The notes beneath the pieces are model-generated. The model searched no databases. It had not been told where the DNA came from and saw only the letters and a list, made by a program, of their open reading frames with translations. A stretch of DNA of 32,755 nt from Planctomycetota bacterium (GTDB taxonomy: Bacteria > Planctomycetota > Phycisphaerae > Phycisphaerales > SM1A02), in NCBI GenBank assembly GCA_003671075.1, contig QWPT01000001.1:130744-163498 (forward strand), read 5' to 3'. Shown here piece by piece: positions 25,427 through 32,657 of the stretch. A program made the position numbers and the translations under genes. Each line of letters begins with the position of its first letter. Positions within the stretch are counted from its first letter, which is position 1.

Positions 25427-26223
25427 GCGATGCGGAACCTTCCGGATTGCGAGAGGAATTGGAGCGGATTGTCGAAGCTGACCTTGCGCACGCTTTCGAG
25501 CGTGTGGCCGCGGGCCTTCATTTCGATCTGCGTCTTGGGCACGGCAAGCGGATCGCTCTGGCCCCAGTCGCCCGCAGAGTTGATCCACAGGCGCTCGGTG
25601 CCGTGCATCTCAAAGATGTCGACGGCGCGCTGCGGCGTGCACTTGGTGTCGGGATACAGCGTCATTCCCGCCCAAAATCCACGGTCCAGCACATGGCGAA
25701 CCGTGTGCTCCTCGACATGATCGATGAGCACACGCGACGGGTCGAGCCGCGCGTGGTTGCGGATCGCGTCCATGATGAGCTTCGTGCCCTTGAGCTTGTC
25801 CTCAAGGTGCGGAGTGTGCACGAGCACAAGCAAATTGTGCTCAGCGGCGAGGGTGAGGTGCGCGTCAAGGATCTCGAGCTCGTTGCGCGAATTCTTGTTC
25901 AGTCCGATCTCGCCGATGCCAAGCACGCTCTCGCACTTGAGGAACTGCGGGATGAGCTTGATGACTTCCTTCGCGAAGACCGGATCCTCGGCTTCCTTCG
26001 GATTGATGCACAGCCATGTATGGTGGCGGATCCCATACTGCGCCGCGCGCTTGGGCTCGAAGTCAGTGAGCTGGCGAAAGTAGTCAAAAAAGCCCTGCGG
26101 CGAGCTGCGGTCGTAGCCCGCCCAAAACGCCGGCTCAGTAATCGCGACGCATCCCGCGAGCGCCATGCGCTGATAGTCATCAGTCGTGCGACTCACCATG
26201 TGAACATGCGGATCGATGTACAT
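25423..26223 (-). CDS. eboB: EboB, TatD-family metal-dependent hydrolase
   Basis: The ATG at 26223 gives a 266-residue protein beginning MYIDPHVHMVSRTTDD; an in-frame GTG at 26235 would add four residues. TatD/TIM-barrel metal ligands are visible: HxH (H6, H8), Glu in GIGEIGLNKN, His in LVHTPH, His in VLIDHVEEH and Asp in INSAGDWG. EboB proteins are the TatD members of ebo clusters. The first nine codons are exactly repeated upstream in three micro-ORFs, so the present start is the last of four copies. The stop overlaps the amidotransferase start. Confidence 0.88.
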   Translation of the reverse strand: MYIDPHVHMVSRTTDDYQRMALAGCVAITEPAFWAGYDRSSPQGFFDYFRQLTDFEPKRAAQYGIRHHTWLCINPKEAEDPVFAKEVIKLIPQFLKCESVLGIGEIGLNKNSRNELEILDAHLTLAAEHNLLVLVHTPHLEDKLKGTKLIMDAIRNHARLDPSRVLIDHVEEHTVRHVLDRGFWAGMTLYPDTKCTPQRAVDIFEMHGTERLWINSAGDWGQSDPLAVPKTQIEMKARGHTLESVRKVSFDNPLQFLSQSGRFRIA

Positions 26224-26224
26224 G

Positions 26225-26326
26225 TCAGTTGCCACCCTTCACGTCGCAGCCACCAGAACGACGAGCGGACGAAGTCCGATTGGAGTGCTCAAACCCCGGC
26301 ATGTGAACATGCGGATCGATGTACAT
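26225..26326 (-). CDS. Micro-ORF 3 (33 codons) directly before eboB
   Basis: It starts with the same nine codons as eboB (MYIDPHVHM), continues PGFEHSNRTSSARR and then a Gly/Lys-rich end, and stops with TGA one base before the eboB ATG. A GAAGGGTGG-like site precedes the eboB start inside its last codons. It may be translated as a leader peptide or only as a coupling device. Confidence 0.5.
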   Translation of the reverse strand: MYIDPHVHMPGFEHSNRTSSARRSGGCDVKGGN

Positions 26327-26327
26327 G

Positions 26328-26429
26328 TCAGTTGCCACCCTTCACATTACCGTCACCAGAGCGACGAGCGGACGAAGTCCGATTGGAGCGCTCAAACCCC
26401 GGCATGTGAACATGCGGATCGATGTACAT
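26328..26429 (-). CDS. Micro-ORF 2 (33 codons)
   Basis: This is a tandem copy of micro-ORF 3, beginning MYIDPHVHM, then PGFERSNRTSSARR and SGDGNVKGGN, and ending TGA-C-ATG onto micro-ORF 3. Translation is possible through coupling but unproven. Confidence 0.5.
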   Translation of the reverse strand: MYIDPHVHMPGFERSNRTSSARRSGDGNVKGGN

Positions 26430-26430
26430 G

Positions 26431-26610
26431 TCAGTTGCCACCCTTCACATTACCGTCACCAGAGCGACGAGCGGACGAAGTCCGATTGGAGCGCTCAAAC
26501 ACGTGACGAGCGGACGAAGTCCGATTGGAGTGCTCAAACACGCGACGAGCGGACGAAGTCCGATTGGAGCCCTCAAACCCCGGCATGTGAACATGCGGAT
26601 CGATGTACAT
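26431..26610 (-). CDS. Micro-ORF 1 (59 codons) with 13-residue repeats
   Basis: Its ATG shares a base with the stop of the upstream small gene (TGATG). It begins with MYIDPHVHM and carries three copies of a 13-14 residue segment (core SNRTSSAR) because the 39-bp DNA repeat is a multiple of three, and it ends TGA-C-ATG onto micro-ORF 2. The start-over-stop junction suggests that eboB originally began here. Confidence 0.5.
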   Translation of the reverse strand: MYIDPHVHMPGFEGSNRTSSARRVFEHSNRTSSARHVFERSNRTSSARRSGDGNVKGGN

Positions 26611-26903
26611 CAGACGCCTCCCATTGCGCCGGTTGCGCCCTTGGTGGAGGCTTTCGCGATTGGTTCGGTTGTGTGATCGCTGAGTAGTTCAAGCACGCGG
26701 CGTGCGCGTTCTGGCTTTCCATCGAGGAGAACACGGCAGCATGCTTCCAGCGCTTTCACGCGAAAGTCGTCGGCTCCGTCTCCTTGCGCGCGATCGACGC
26801 GGTCGAAGAAGGCGGCGAGGTCGATCGCTTTTGCTCGATGCTCGAGGAAATAGCGATCGACGACGGCGCGCTTGGTGATCGGTGGCGGCGTGCTGCTGGG
26901 CAT
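26610..26903 (-). CDS. Small protein between eboD and eboB
   Basis: This 97-residue protein starts at the ATG at 26903, with an AGGA-type site nine bases upstream (26912 is an alternative start). It is mostly helical: VVDRYFLEHRAKAIDLAAFF, DRVDRAQ, DFRVKALEACCRVLL, RARRVLELLSDHTTEP, followed by a Gly/Ala tail. No catalytic motif is seen and I do not recognise the family. It occupies a place where eboA might be expected but is much shorter than the EboA proteins I know, so I do not call it EboA. It lies 27 bp after eboD and overlaps the micro-ORF array. Confidence 0.7.
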   Translation of the reverse strand: MPSSTPPPITKRAVVDRYFLEHRAKAIDLAAFFDRVDRAQGDGADDFRVKALEACCRVLLDGKPERARRVLELLSDHTTEPIAKASTKGATGAMGGV

Positions 26904-26930
26904 GGGGCGCATCCTACGCGGCAGAGGTCG

Positions 26931-28112
26931 CTACGCGAGTTCGGTGGCGGCGGCGCGCACGAGTGTGGTGTCGAGCTCGTGGATCTCGACACCTCGACCG
27001 ATTCCTCTGAGCATGGTGATGGTCAGCGTTCCGCCGAGATGCTCGCGAAATTCGTCGAGACCGCGCAGAAGCGCGTCTTGGTCGGCGAAAAGCGGGTGGT
27101 GCGTCGGAAGTCCGAGTCGCTTGATGCAGGCGCAGATGCGGGCGTAATCGGCGTCACTGAGCCAGCCTTCAGCCTTCGAGTTCATCAGATTTGAATAGCG
27201 GCAGTCCAGCAGAAGTCCGAGCGCGACGGCATCACCGTGCGAAATCGCGTAGCCGCTCATCGACTCGAGTCGATGCGCGGCCCAGTGACCGAAATCAAGC
27301 GGGCGCGCGGCGTTGCTTTCGAATGGATCACCGCCGTCAGCGATGTGGCGTAGATGCAATTCGGCGCTGCGACGAATGACTGGACTGGCGGCATCGAGAT
27401 TACGCGCAGCGATTCGCTCGGCGTTTTGCTCGATTTCGGCGAAGAACATCGGATCCTTGAGCAGCGCGATCTTGACCGCTTCACTGAAACCGGCGCGAAA
27501 CACGGCATCGGGAAGGGTTTCAAGGAGGAGCTCGTCGCAGAGGACCGCGAAGGGAACGGCGAAGGCGCCGACGAAATTCTTCTTTCCGAAGCGGTTTATG
27601 CCGTTTTTCACGCCCATCGCCGCGTCGTCTTGCGCGAGCACGGTCGTGGGGAGACGGACCAGACGGACGCCGCGATGGGCGATGGCGCTTCCAAAGCCGA
27701 CAGCGTCAAGCATCGCGCCGCCACCAATGGCGATGACGAAACTCTTGCGGCAAATGCGGTGTTTCTCCACCAGTTCGACGACGAGGTCGCAGAGGCGCGT
27801 GTCTTGCTTCACCGCCTCGCCGCCGGGCACCACGCAAATTTCCGCGATCACGGGCATCGAGGTCGCGTGGGCTGCGAAGTACGCGCGCAACTTCGTCTCG
27901 AGCGCATCGCCGTACGCACGGGCGACACCGTCGTCGATCAGGACGACTGCGCGTCGAGTTGCGATGGCTTCGTCTGCGGCAAACAGATTGCGTAACGCCG
28001 GATTTGCCGCGTCGAACGCTCCACGGGTGAAGCGCACGCGATGCGAAAACTTGGGTAGCACCGTGCTGTCGAGCAGCAGTGTGTGGTGGGAATCGGTCGG
28101 GGGCGTGACCAC
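26931..28112 (-). CDS. eboD: EboD, 3-dehydroquinate-synthase-like protein
   Basis: With the GTG at 28112 it has 393 residues and an N-terminal length close to other EboD proteins; a TTG at 28157 is possible, but it lies in the T-run of a terminator. DHQ-synthase motifs are present: IAIGGGAMLDAVGF (NAD-binding), RLPTTVLAQDDAAMGVKNGIN, and metal ligands Glu in GFSEAVK, His in DFGHWAAHRLE and His in SHGDAVALG. It is therefore likely active as a sugar-phosphate cyclase-type enzyme. It is the first gene of the minus-strand ebo series. Involvement in making a carbocyclic intermediate is possible but unproven. Confidence 0.85.
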   Translation of the reverse strand: MVTPPTDSHHTLLLDSTVLPKFSHRVRFTRGAFDAANPALRNLFAADEAIATRRAVVLIDDGVARAYGDALETKLRAYFAAHATSMPVIAEICVVPGGEAVKQDTRLCDLVVELVEKHRICRKSFVIAIGGGAMLDAVGFGSAIAHRGVRLVRLPTTVLAQDDAAMGVKNGINRFGKKNFVGAFAVPFAVLCDELLLETLPDAVFRAGFSEAVKIALLKDPMFFAEIEQNAERIAARNLDAASPVIRRSAELHLRHIADGGDPFESNAARPLDFGHWAAHRLESMSGYAISHGDAVALGLLLDCRYSNLMNSKAEGWLSDADYARICACIKRLGLPTHHPLFADQDALLRGLDEFREHLGGTLTITMLRGIGRGVEIHELDTTLVRAAATELA

Positions 28113-28155
28113 GAGGTCGGAGAGGGTAGTCGCTTGGATGGGCGGGGCGATGCAC

Positions 28156-28198
28156 AAAAAGAAGTCCGCCCTGGCTACCGAGTAGAACCAGGGCGGAC
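28156..28198 (-). terminator. Rho-independent terminator between the HtrA-like gene and eboD
   Basis: A perfect 11-bp stem (28164-28174 with 28188-28198) is followed on the minus strand by TTCTTTTT (28163-28156). It should end transcription of the protease gene immediately before eboD, so the ebo promoter is expected at or after this element. Confidence 0.85.
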
Positions 28199-28271
28199 AC
28201 GCTGCGGCGTGGGGGCTTCGCGCGCAGCGTTGCGTGCCAACATGACACGCGATTAAGAGATCTTGAGCCGG

Positions 28272-29813
28272 TTAGCGGCGGGTATCGGACGAGGTCGGTG
28301 CGGCGCGGATCAGCACGAATCTGGATTGGCCTTGGCGCTCGACCAACGCGGGAACCGCTGCGTCTGCCGCAATTTCTTTGAGCGCGGATTGCGCCTGCTT
28401 CAGCGTGTGCACGGTGTGGGCACCGAGGCGGCGGATCAGATCGCCGGGCGCGATTCCCGCATCGGCAGCGGGGCTGTTGGCGTTGACGCTTTCGACGAGA
28501 ACGGCGCCTGTTTCCGCGCCCGAATTCGCCGCGGGGCCCATATTCGCCGCAGCGCCCATATTCGCCGCGGCGCCTAGGGCCGCGAGTTCGTCCGCACTGA
28601 TTTCGCGCAGCACCATTCCAAGTTTCACCGAAGCCGAGCTCGGTTTGGCGGCCGAGTTTCGCTCGGCTAGCGGAGCGCTGCCATCGGGTCGTTCCGCAAG
28701 CGTCGCACGCATCCGTCGCTCGTCGCTGTTGCGGATTGCGCGAAGGTCCACTTCACTTCCGGGAGCGATTTCGCTGATGGTCGCAACCAGTTCGCCCGGG
28801 GTGTGGACCGAGCGCCCTGCGATGCTGGTGATGAGGTCTCCGGGCTCGATTCCTGCTTTGGCCGCAGGTGAATCGCTCTCGACTCGATTCACGAGCACTC
28901 CCACGCCCGCGTCCTTGGCGATACCGAGTCCCGCGAGCATTTTTGCGTCGGCGGGTTGCACGCCAATGCCGAGATATCCGCGCGCCACTCGTCCGGTGGC
29001 GATGATCGAATCGGCCACGCGGCGAACCACCGAGCTCGGCACTGCGAAGCCGATACCGTCGTTTCCACCGCCACGGCTGGATATGGCCGAGTTGATGCCA
29101 ATGACGGCGCCATCAAGGTTGGCAAGCGGTCCGCCCGAGTTGCCAGGATTGATGGCGGCGTCAGTTTGAATGTAGCTTTCGAAGGTTGCCAGGCCGACAT
29201 CGCTGCGCCCCTTGGCGCTCACGATTCCTGCGGTGACGGTGCGCTCAAGTCCGAAGGGCGCGCCGATTGCGACGACCCACTCACCGGGCTCGAGCTCGTC
29301 GCTGTCGGCGAAACCAGCTGGAATCAGGCCGCTTTCTTCAGTTCGAAGCACGGCGATGTCGGTTCCCGGATCAAGTCCAACCACAGTTGCCTTGGCGGAT
29401 CGGCCGTCGTGAAGAACGAGTTCGATTTCATCGGCGTCGGCGACAACATGGTTCGCCGTGACGATGTAGCCGTCGCGCGAAATCACCACGCCGGTTCCGG
29501 TTCCATGCTGCGCGCGCCCACGATCGTTGAGTTTCGCCGAGCTGGTGTTGATGGTCACCACGCTTGGCGCAAGCGTTTTGGCGGCGTCACGGAACGCATG
29601 AGAAAGTTCGTCGGCGAGGCGGCGTGCAGTGGATTTACCAGCGGTTTGCGTGGTGTTCACCGCGCGCGCCACCCCGTCGGTCGAAGGCGCGAGCGCCAGT
29701 GTCAGTGCCATTGCCGGCGTAGCAGTGAGCATGGCGCATGCGCCGATGATGGCGAGAAAGTGAGTCTGCTGGAGCGAGTTGGTTGCTGTGATCGAGCGAG
29801 TGAGATGCTTCAT
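28272..29813 (-). CDS. HtrA/DegP-family periplasmic serine protease
   Basis: This 513-residue protein has a signal peptide (to about residue 36, ATPAMA), a trypsin-like domain with triad H122 (TANHVV), D152 (TDIAVL) and S226 (GNSGGPL), and two PDZ domains (GYLGIGVQP...GVLVNRVESDSPAAKAGIEPGDLI; GAVLVESVNANSPAADAGIAPGDLI). All catalytic residues are present. It probably degrades or refolds damaged envelope proteins. An Ala-Asn-Met-Gly repeat of three 18-bp units joins the PDZ domains. AAAGGA precedes the ATG. Confidence 0.92.
   Translation of the reverse strand: MKHLTRSITATNSLQQTHFLAIIGACAMLTATPAMALTLALAPSTDGVARAVNTTQTAGKSTARRLADELSHAFRDAAKTLAPSVVTINTSSAKLNDRGRAQHGTGTGVVISRDGYIVTANHVVADADEIELVLHDGRSAKATVVGLDPGTDIAVLRTEESGLIPAGFADSDELEPGEWVVAIGAPFGLERTVTAGIVSAKGRSDVGLATFESYIQTDAAINPGNSGGPLANLDGAVIGINSAISSRGGGNDGIGFAVPSSVVRRVADSIIATGRVARGYLGIGVQPADAKMLAGLGIAKDAGVGVLVNRVESDSPAAKAGIEPGDLITSIAGRSVHTPGELVATISEIAPGSEVDLRAIRNSDERRMRATLAERPDGSAPLAERNSAAKPSSASVKLGMVLREISADELAALGAAANMGAAANMGPAANSGAETGAVLVESVNANSPAADAGIAPGDLIRRLGAHTVHTLKQAQSALKEIAADAAVPALVERQGQSRFVLIRAAPTSSDTRR
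28519..28572. repeat. 18-bp x3 in-frame repeat in the protease gene
   Basis: Three 18-bp units (the last two differ by one base) encode the AANMGA-type linker between the PDZ domains. The length keeps the reading frame. Confidence 0.85.
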
Positions 29814-29920
29814 GGCGATCGTTCCTTTCGCCTTCGGATACAGGGCAACACGCGCGTCAAAGCGACGGTGGCTGCTTGATCAAGAAGGCATGTGGTTCGT
29901 TCCCGCCCGCAGTTCCGGAC

Positions 29921-29939
29921 CCTCGTCGAATGGACGAGG
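29921..29939 (-). promoter_or_regulatory. Inverted repeat in the HtrA-like gene's upstream region
   Basis: CCTCGTC/GACGAGG with a 5-nt loop lies about 110 bp upstream of the protease ATG. It may be an operator or a leader hairpin; no promoter was assigned. Confidence 0.3.
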
Positions 29940-30041
29940 CGGCGCGCGCATGGCTCGTGGCATACGCGACCATGAAGTCGAGGTTCGGGAATCTTTTCCA
30001 ATTCCGTGAGGGAAATCCGGGCGCGTTCCCGCCCGCGCCGG

Positions 30042-30857
30042 CTAGACCCGTTTGCCCTGGGAGAAGTGGTCGAGCGCGATGGCGGCGCTGACGGCGACAT
30101 TCAAACTGTCGACGGCAGAAGCCATGGGAATGCGGGCAATATGCGATGAAATCGCCCGAGTCTGCGCGCTCACCCCGTTCATTTCATTGCCGACCACGAC
30201 CGCGACCCGCGCGGGTGGCACGATCGACCGCAGCGCGACCGAGGACTGAATTGCGGTTGCGACTAGGGTGAGATCGAAGCGCGTGCAGAAGCGGCTGAGG
30301 TCGTCTGGCCAACGGGCGGCGCGGATGGAGGGGACCTTGAGGGCGTTCCCCGTCGAAACCCGCAGACTCTTGCGGTAAAGCGGGTCATGACAAGTCGGAC
30401 TGAGTAGCACGGCGTCAACGGCGAACGAGGCGGCGATGCGGAAGAGCTGTCCGATGTTGTCGATGTTGTTGATGTCCTCGCAGACGAGCACGGTTCGCGG
30501 AGCCACGGCGGGCGCGTAGGCGTCGATGCTGATTGGCTCGAACGCCGCACGCTGCGCAACGGCGAGCACGCCGCGGTGAAGGTCGATTCCCGTGAGCGCT
30601 TCGATGGTCTCATCGCTTGCGGTATAGAGCGGCGCGGAGCAGTGGTGGAATTCCAGCAATTCCACGGTGCGCGCGAGCATGCGCGGGCTGGCGAGCACTG
30701 AGTGGATCGCCGCCGCGCGCAGCAGCATCGCCTCAAGGACGATCATCGTTTCACCCATGAAAAGCCCTTCGCGCGCTGCGAGTTCGCGCTCACGGATGTC
30801 ACAAAATGGGGACAGCCGCGGGTCGGTTGGATCTTCGATATGGAGCGGATCGGGCAC
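30042..30857 (-). CDS. SpoU/TrmH-family RNA 2'-O-methyltransferase
   Basis: The frame is open far upstream (to 32192), but only through antisense of mgtE. The probable start is GTG at 30857 (VPDPLHIEDPTD), giving 271 residues. The N-terminal part (REGLFMGETMIVLEAML) resembles the substrate-binding domain of TrmH-type enzymes. The SPOUT domain shows its three motifs: NIDNIGQLFRIAASF, VAVVVGNEMNGVS and IPMASAVDSLNVAVSAAIAL, which form the knotted SAM site. The target, an rRNA or tRNA nucleotide, cannot be assigned. It diverges from mgtE. Confidence 0.85.
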   Translation of the reverse strand: MPDPLHIEDPTDPRLSPFCDIRERELAAREGLFMGETMIVLEAMLLRAAAIHSVLASPRMLARTVELLEFHHCSAPLYTASDETIEALTGIDLHRGVLAVAQRAAFEPISIDAYAPAVAPRTVLVCEDINNIDNIGQLFRIAASFAVDAVLLSPTCHDPLYRKSLRVSTGNALKVPSIRAARWPDDLSRFCTRFDLTLVATAIQSSVALRSIVPPARVAVVVGNEMNGVSAQTRAISSHIARIPMASAVDSLNVAVSAAIALDHFSQGKRV

Positions 30858-30917
30858 GCGACGATTCTCGCTGATTTGTTGATGAGCCGCGCGACGACCC
30901 TTCGGTACACTCGTCGA

Positions 30918-32426
30918 ATGGCCTCGGACCGTCCCAACGAAATCGACCAATTCGACGAGCAGCGCCGCAGGGCGAGTGGTGGCGAGCCGTCGCCGATTGA
31001 GGATGTGCGACGCGGCGGTTCGATCATTGAAGTCAACGAGCCGTCGCCCGAGGACGAGCGCGTTGACGAGCTTCTCAACGCCATCACCGTCGATTTGCCC
31101 GAACTCGCCGACGCTGTTGAGCAGCAGGAAGCACCTGACGCCGCCGATACGCTCGAGCAGATCGGTGAGGCCGCCGTCGAACTCATCGAGGAGATGGAAA
31201 CGGAGAGCGCAGCCGAGGCGCTTGCGCACATGCATCCGTCGCTCGCGGTGGGCGTGCTCGAGGATCTCATCGAAGAGGATCCGTCGTACGCGGGCAAATT
31301 GATCGAGGAAATGGCTCCCGATGACGCCACCGATCTTTTGCAGAACCTGACCGACGAGTCGCGCGATCGCTTGCTGGGAACGCTGGGAAAGGTCGAGGCG
31401 GTGAAGTTCCGCCGATTGCTCGAATATCCCGAGCGCAGCGCGGGCGGCATGATGACGACCGACTATCTCGCCGTGCGCGATTCGATGTCGGTGCGCGAAG
31501 CGATTGAGGCAATTCGCCGCGCCGAATCGCTTGGCGAAGACTGGCTCTATGTGTTCGTCGTCGATTGGCGCGGCCGTCTGCAGGGACGCGCCACCATGCG
31601 CGCGCTGCTGCTCGCCGATCCCGCGCAGCGCGTGATCGCGATTTCGGAGAAGCGCGTCGACGCGGTGAAACCCAACATCGACCGCGAAGATGTCGCGCGT
31701 GAGTTCGAGAAGTACGACTACCTCGTGCTGCCCGTCGTCGATGACGAGGACCGCATGCTCGGCGTCATTACCGTCGACGATGTCGTCGACGCCATTCGCC
31801 AAGAAGGCACCGAAGATGCGCAGGCGATGTTCGGTGCAGGTCGACAGGAGGCCGTGTTTTCCAGCGTCGCGGACAAGTTGCGCGGGCGTCTGCCTTGGCT
31901 CTTCGTTAATCTCTTCACCAGCTCGATCGCAGCCATCGTGGTGCTGCAGTTTGACGGGCTCATTACTTCGATTGCGTTTCTCGCGGTGATCATGCCGGTG
32001 ATCGCCAATCAAGCAGGAAACGCTGGGCAACAGTCGTTGGCAGTCACTCTGCGCGGCATCGTGCTCGACGAGGTGCGCGAGGGATCGGCGCTGCGCCTGG
32101 TGCGCCGTGAGGCGATCGTGGGCATGGTGAACGGAACGATCTGCGGCTTGCTGGTGGGCGGAGTGGTCGCGGGCATCGAGTACTTGCAGCACCCCGAGGC
32201 AACGATGTGGAAACTTGGCGCAGTCGTCGGAGTTTCGATGACGATCGCGCTTTCGGTGGGAACCGTCGTCGGCTCGAGCCTTCCGCTCTTGGTGCGTCGT
32301 TTCGGCGCCGACCCAGCGACGGCATCGACGATCTTCCTCACCATGGTGACCGACTCGATGAGCTTTCTTGTGTTTCTCGGCCTCGCCAGCGCACTTTCCG
32401 GTTGGATCGGCATCGGCGCTGGTTAG
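30918..32426 (+). CDS. mgtE: MgtE magnesium transporter
   Basis: This 502-residue protein starts at the ATG at 30918 (MASDRPNEID). The order is typical: a cytoplasmic MgtE_N helical domain (LLNAITVDLPELADAV ... APDDATDLLQNL), two CBS domains (about residues 180-300; SVREAIEAIRRAE, YLVLPVVDDEDRMLGVITVDDV), and a membrane domain of about five helices with the pore motif VIMPVIANQAGNAGQQ. The N-domain and CBS pair close the channel when Mg2+ binds. Length and order are normal. The N-terminal acidic extension is a little longer than usual. Confidence 0.92.
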   Translation: MASDRPNEIDQFDEQRRRASGGEPSPIEDVRRGGSIIEVNEPSPEDERVDELLNAITVDLPELADAVEQQEAPDAADTLEQIGEAAVELIEEMETESAAEALAHMHPSLAVGVLEDLIEEDPSYAGKLIEEMAPDDATDLLQNLTDESRDRLLGTLGKVEAVKFRRLLEYPERSAGGMMTTDYLAVRDSMSVREAIEAIRRAESLGEDWLYVFVVDWRGRLQGRATMRALLLADPAQRVIAISEKRVDAVKPNIDREDVAREFEKYDYLVLPVVDDEDRMLGVITVDDVVDAIRQEGTEDAQAMFGAGRQEAVFSSVADKLRGRLPWLFVNLFTSSIAAIVVLQFDGLITSIAFLAVIMPVIANQAGNAGQQSLAVTLRGIVLDEVREGSALRLVRREAIVGMVNGTICGLLVGGVVAGIEYLQHPEATMWKLGAVVGVSMTIALSVGTVVGSSLPLLVRRFGADPATASTIFLTMVTDSMSFLVFLGLASALSGWIGIGAG

Positions 32427-32453
32427 ACCGATGTTGCACCAAGGCTCAACGCA

Positions 32454-32657
32454 CTAGAACTCGAAGCGGATCAAAAACGGCGCGATCAACAGTGCCGCGC
32501 AAACAAGAATCAGCACGAGCATGCTGTCGATGAAGTATGGAACCACGCAGAGCAGCGCGCCGGCGACCAAGGGCACGGGCTTCTGGTCCTTCTTGCCGTA
32601 GATGAAATAGGCCGCGCCAAAGATGCCCGCGACCGCGCCGATGATGAAGGTGTTCAT
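32454..32657 (-). CDS. Small two-helix membrane protein
   Basis: With the ATG at 32657 (MNTFIIGAVAGIFGAAYF) it has 67 residues; a longer frame to 32702 has no support. It has two or three hydrophobic helices separated by YGKKDQK, plus a proline in the second one. It resembles a small family sometimes labelled amino-acid transport protein, a name that is not supported by evidence. It converges with mgtE (27 bp between stops). Confidence 0.65.
   Translation of the reverse strand: MNTFIIGAVAGIFGAAYFIYGKKDQKPVPLVAGALLCVVPYFIDSMLVLILVCAALLIAPFLIRFEF

Larger units (their letters stand above)
26197..26610. repeat. Tandem duplication of the eboB 5' end with nested 39-bp repeats
   Basis: A 27-bp block (the first nine eboB codons on the minus strand) occurs at 26197-26223, 26300-26326, 26403-26429 and 26584-26610. 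The first two spacings are exactly 103 bp, the third 181 bp. A 39-bp subunit containing the palindrome CGGAC-GAA-GTCCG follows within the long unit, giving five copies of the core in all (near 26259, 26362, 26465, 26505, 26544). Long units are nearly identical. Confidence 0.95.

Noticed and set aside
26197-26610. CRISPR array
   Set aside because: There are no unique spacers of regular length between the repeats; units are near-identical copies including coding sequence of eboB.
26216-26687. Plus-strand open frames across the repeat array
   Set aside because: They arise because the repeat has no stops in that frame; they have no ribosome-binding site and no relation to known proteins, while the minus-strand frames match eboB.
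30858-32192. Minus-strand extension of the methyltransferase frame across mgtE
   Set aside because: It runs antisense through the well-supported mgtE gene and shows no methyltransferase-related sequence; the start was set at 30857.
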